64,000 nt of DNA. It comes from Amphiduros pacificus. Taxonomy: Eukaryota; Annelida; Polychaeta; Phyllodocida; Hesionidae. Of this stretch, positions 59,469-64,000 are shown in pieces; within the stretch, counting starts at the first letter, position 1; every line of letters starts with the position of its first letter. Location of the stretch: positions 53,978,556 through 54,042,555 of the forward strand of contig OX439001.1 in the NCBI GenBank assembly GCA_949316495.1. The letters run 5' to 3'. The notes under the pieces were generated by a model. That model had not been told where the DNA came from. It saw only the letters and a list, made by a program, of their open reading frames with translations, and ran no database searches. Made by a program: the position numbers and the translations under genes.

Positions 59469-61222
59469 AAATGTTTGTAAATGACCACTCAAGTGATAGC
59501 ATAGAGAAGATATATCTAGTGGACCATGACTACACATTCATGAGATATGGAGAAGATATATCTAGTGAACCATGACGACACATTCATGACATAGGGAGAA
59601 GATATATCTAGTGAACCAGGACTACACATTCATGACATATGGAGAATATATATATAGTGAACCAGGACTACACATTCATGACATATGGAGAATATATATA
59701 TAGTGAACCATGACTACACATTCATGACATATGGAGAATATATATCTAGTGAACCATGACTACACATTCATGACATATGGAGAATATATATCTAGTGAAC
59801 CATGACTACACATTCATGACATATGGAGAATATATATCTAGTGAACCAGGACTACACATTCATGACATATGGAGAATATATATATAGTGAACCAGGACTA
59901 CACATTCATGACATATGGAGAAGATATATCTAGTGAACCATGACTACACATTCATGACATATGGAGAATATATATCTAGTGAACCATGACTACACATTCA
60001 TGACATATGGAGAATATATATCTAGTGGACCATGACTACACATTCATGACATATGGAGAATATATATATAGTGAACCAGGACTACACATTCATGACATAT
60101 GGAGAATATATATATAGTGAACCAGGACTACACATTCATGACATATGGAGAAGATATATCTAGTGAACCATGACTACACATTCATGACATATGGAGAATA
60201 TATGTCTAGTGGACCATGACTACACATTCATGACATATGGAGAATATATATCTAGTGAACCATGACTACACATTCATGACATATGGAGAATATATGTCTA
60301 GTGGACCATGACTACACATTCATGACATATGGAGAATATATATCTAGTGAACCATGACTACACATTCATGACATATGGAGAAGATATATTTAGTGAACCA
60401 TGACTACACATTCATGACATATGGAGAAGATATATCTAGTGAACCATGACTACACATTCATGACATAGGGAGAAGATATATCTAGTGAACCATGACTACA
60501 CATTCATGACATAGGGAGAAGATATATCTAGTGGACAATGACGACACATTCATGACATATGGAGAATATATATATAGTGAACCAGGACTACACATTCATA
60601 AGATATGGAGAAGATATATCTAGTGAACCTTGACTACACATTCATGACATATGGAGAATATATATCTAGTGAACCATGACTACACATTCATGACATATGG
60701 AGAAGATATATTTAGTGAACCATGACTACACATTCATGACATATGGAGAAGATATATCTAGTGAACCATGACTACACATTCATGACATAGGGAGAAGATA
60801 TATCTAGTGGACAATGACGACACATTCATGACATATGGAGAAGATATATCTAGTGAACCATGACTACACATTCATGACATAGGGAGAAGATAGATCTAGT
60901 GGACAATGACGACACATTCATGACATATGGAGAATATATATATAGTGAACCAGGACTACACATTCATAAGATATGGAGAAGATATATCTAGTGAACCATG
61001 ACTACACATTCATGACATATGGAGAAGATATATCTAGTGGACCATGACGACACATTCATGACATAGGGAGAATATATATATAGTGAACCAGGACTACACA
61101 TTCATAAGATATGGAGAAGATATATCTAGTGGACCATGACTACACATTCATGACATATGGAGAATATATATCTAGTGAACCAGGACTACACATTCATGAC
61201 ATAGGGAGAAGATATTTTTTAA
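59469..61222. repeat. 46-bp minisatellite, about 38 copies
   Basis: About 1.75 kb of a 46-bp unit (core tagtgaaccatgactacaca). Variants (atatggagaata/atagggagaaga; tctagtgg/tatagtga) occur in recurring blocks, so multi-unit segments were duplicated. Lies between the six-cysteine gene and the CAP gene. Confidence 0.93.
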
Positions 61223-61332
61223 CTTACAATTTTCTAAGGTCTATATATGCAAGAATCTGTTGGGTTTTTTTTATTTATTTATTTTTATTGGAAAGCAACA
61301 ACAGAGAACTTTCAGTCTGCTGAGAAGTTAAC

Positions 61333-61342
61333 ATATTTATTT
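61333..61342 (-). terminator. candidate poly(A) signal of the CAP gene
   Basis: AATAAATAAA on the minus strand about 170 bp beyond the stop codon; a second cluster is at about 61270-61290. Just outside it a 19-bp direct repeat (gctaacaccgtgtgaca) occurs twice at 61365-61402. Confidence 0.45.
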
Positions 61343-61510
61343 ATTCAAGACCTATATAGCGGCAGGCTAACACCGTGTGACAAGGCTAACACCGTGTGAC
61401 ATATGAGTATGTCACAAAGCTTCCTCGAGTTCACATCCACTATGTTCCATCCTTTAGGCTGAAATATAAAATATAAGTAATTACAAATAGAGAAACAGCT
61501 CAAAGTATTA

Positions 61511-64000
61511 TCAGTTACGAATGTTGAAATGATTGTAAAGTATTTGAGTAGTGTTTAGTGAGGCGGTGCAGTAGGTACCACAGAGGTTGCTCCTGCAGGT
61601 CAGGCCAGGCTGACACTTGCCGCACTTGTCGCCCTTGATGAAGGGTTGATCAGGATGACCCGGCCATATCTTCCAGTTAGGCCTGCAATAAGCATAGACA
61701 ATCTCCTCATGTATCACTTCTTAAAACACATTTATAAGCGCCATGTATTGCTGTGATTTACATTTATATACAGATGGTAGTAATATATATTACTTACCAC
61801 GGCCTATAATTACAGATTATATTATAAAAGTAGGCAGTTTCAGTTTTTCCGTCCACTACCCGAGATCGTGTACAGTTCTTCACTGCGCATCCAATCTCCC
61901 TCAGGTAGGCATTGGTCATCTGCAGAAACAAAGTGAGGTCTACTCTGAGTAAAATAAAGACTATGACAGCCACAAAGACGACAGCCACAAAGAACACAGC
62001 CACAAAGAACATAGCCACAAAGAACACAGCCACAAAGACGACAGCCACGAAGAACACAGCCACAAAGAACACAGCCACAAAGAACACAACCACAAAGAAC
62101 ACAGCCACAAAGTACATAGCCACAAAGGACATAGCCACAAAGACGACAGCCACAAAGAACACAGCCACAAAGACGACAGCCACAAAGAACACAACCACAA
62201 AGAACGCAGCCACAAAGAACGCAGCCACAAAGACGACAGCCACAAAGAACACAACCACAAAGAACACAACCACAAAGAATACAGCCACAAAGAACACAGC
62301 CACAAAGAACACAGCCACAAAGGGCATATCCACAAAGACGACAGCCACAAAGAACACAGTCACAAAGACGACAGCCACGAAGAACACAGCCACAAAGAAC
62401 ACAGCTACAAAGAACACAGCCACAAAGAACACAGCCACAAAGAACACAGCCACAAAGTACATAGCCACAAAGGACATAGCCACAAAGACGACAGCCACAA
62501 AGAACACAGCCACAAAGACGACAGCCACAAAGAACACAACCACAAAGAACGCAGCCACAAAGAACGCAGCCACAAAGACGACAGCCACAAAGAACACAAC
62601 CACAAAGAACACAGCCTAAAAGAACACAGCCACAAAGAACACAGCCACAAAGAACACAGCCACAAAGAACACAGCCACAAAGAATACAGCCACAAAGAAC
62701 ACAGCCACAAAGAACACAGCCACAAAGAACACAGCCACAAAGAAAACTAAGGACGAACTGCATAGAGACTTAAAACGGCACAACAGATTTATTGTGGTAT
62801 AGGCGACAGAACTACTCACGGCTTTGTAATGTCCGCAGGCGAATCCATCCTTACACTTGTCCGTGTCATAGTCGTAGTATTCTCGCTCGCCGTGCCATAA
62901 CCGCACTATGGTCAGAATCTCATCATCCGTCGGCTGAAGTCAAACACACAGCATCACTCAAAACCTCTCATCAACTAATATAAACCCACAGCATCACTCA
63001 AAACCTCTCACCAACTAATATAAACACACAGCATCACTCAAAACCTCTCACCAACTAATATAAACACACAGCATCACTCAAAACCTCTCACCTACTAATA
63101 TAAACACACAGCATCACTCAAAACCTCTCACCTACTAATATAAACACACAGCATCACTCAAAACCTCTCACCAACTAATATAAACACACAGCATCACTCA
63201 AAACCTCTCACCAACTAATATAAACACACAGCATCACCCAACACCACTCATCAACTAATATAAACACACAGCATCACCCAAAACCTCTCACCAACTAATA
63301 TAAACAAACAGCATCACTCAAAACCTCTCATCAACTAATATATAGCAAAATACTTGATACATTACTCTTTTGGTGATACATTACTCTTTTTGTTTGTATC
63401 GCTATGAATAGTTTTCCAAAATGGCTGCAGCATCTGTTGCGCCGTCCTACACAGCGTGGCACATCTTACAATTTCCGATTGCTATATAATTAGGACTCAA
63501 ATAACAACGAGAAACAGTTACCCGCATGATGACTCTGAACCGGATGAAATATTTAGTCCAAAACTTCCAGGCAGTTGCAAACTTTGCTATGTTTGCTCTC
63601 ACAGCAGGATGATTTCACGCCAGATGTGCAAATCTGACAATTAGCCTCTTGTCCCAAATTACGTTTACTTACTTCCAGAATATGCCACCTCCAGGTACAT
63701 ATTACTTTCAGCTCTGACCATTTTTCTGCTAAGATCCCAATTTAATTCTGGGACAGAATCAATTAGAACTTTTATGTTAGCATTAAAGATCTCCATTATT
63801 ATCGGTATTCACTGTAACCTCTGGAAATGATATATTAGAGTAACATTCGTCAAGATGCTCTTGACTAACAAATACTTATCTACCGGTGTCAGTCTGTACA
63901 TTCTGCCAACATTCTGTCCAAAGTCAGGGTCCATCATTCCATGTGGGTTTTCTCCCCACCTTGGTCCCATGGAGCAGGTACTGGCCCAGGCCGCCGCCTG
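61511..64000 (-). CDS. secreted CAP/CRISP-type protein, 3' part (5' end beyond window)
   Basis: Exons: at least 64000-63884, 62933-62820, 61919-61798, 61682-61511; phases agree, giving about 174 residues of the C-terminal part. CAP-domain landmarks are AAAWASTC, WGENPHG, VRLWHGEREYY, CGHYKA (the usual GHYTQ site), IGCAV and a YNIICNYRPW strand. A Cys-rich hinge follows (KGDKCGKCQPGLTCRSNLCG), as in CRISP and venom-allergen-like proteins, and a short tail with a stop at 61511. These are secreted proteins with a lipid-binding or ion-channel-modulating cavity; the exact role here is unknown. The segment after GHY (KAMTNAYLRE) lacks the usual V-V-W, so the central helix is diverged. The 5' exon probably continues past 64000. 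Confidence 0.87.
61955..62755. repeat. 15-bp minisatellite with a roughly 345-bp higher-order repeat
   Basis: About 53 copies of cacaaagaacacagc and variants (cacaaagacgacagc, cacaaaggacatagc) in an intron of the CAP gene, close to the acceptor of exon 61919-61798. The variant order around 61985-62230 recurs around 62335-62575, showing a block duplication of about 345 bp. All-frame open reading is an artefact of the 15-bp unit. Confidence 0.92.
62940..63345. repeat. 40-bp minisatellite next to a 3' splice site of the CAP gene
   Basis: Ten copies of a 40-bp unit (core acacacagcatcactcaaaa) begin 5-8 nt upstream of the acceptor TTGACTTCAG (exon starts 62933 on the minus strand). The pyrimidine tract and branch region of this intron are therefore built from the repeat. 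The AG itself is not in the unit. Confidence 0.9.

Noticed and set aside
61794-62763. Cys- or Phe-rich repeat proteins of about 270-307 codons
   Set aside because: Artefacts of the 15-bp intronic minisatellite in the CAP gene.

Overview
This window is animal nuclear DNA. The genes are split by spliceosomal introns, intergenic DNA is AT-rich, and LINEs, SINEs, fold-back elements and minisatellites are dense. Several features together suggest a lophotrochozoan, most likely a mollusc such as a bivalve: a Mab-21-domain protein with a long helical tail, a secreted CAP protein, and a SINE that resembles molluscan SINEs. The species cannot be named from the sequence alone.

Layout. 1-21 kb holds an intronless rhodopsin-class GPCR (4032-5198, minus) among LINE fragments, minisatellites, a B-box-bearing tandem array, an 0.8 kb fold-back element and a SINE with intact target-site duplications. 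21.2-24.5 kb holds a Mab-21-domain gene (minus) with an untranslated first exon. 28.9-41.0 kb holds a 16-exon minus-strand gene for a TBC-like protein with a coiled-coil tail. One of its introns contains a 5.2 kb CR1/L2-like LINE with a tandem 5' leader. 41.1-50.5 kb holds a complete 14-exon plus-strand gene for beta-1,3-glucosyltransferase B3GLCT, ending in the ER-retention signal HDEL. Its ATG lies 108 bp from the ATG of the divergent TBC gene. 55.1-58.8 kb holds a complete 7-exon gene for a secreted protein with three six-cysteine repeats. 61.5-64.0 kb holds the 3' part of a secreted CAP/CRISP-type gene (minus).

All exon chains were built by hand from acceptor/donor sites. Reading phase is continuous across every junction in the four multi-coding-exon genes.

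Two observations stand out. (1) Many minisatellites in the genes start exactly at exon edges, and their repeat unit contains the exon end plus the 5' splice site, or in one or two cases a 3' splice site. The result is long rows of duplicated splice sites beside coding exons. (2) The LINE leader is a tandem array of 53-nt units. In sense RNA each can fold into the same two-helix hairpin, and differences between units fall in the loop, in the linker, or as pair-preserving changes including G-U wobbles.
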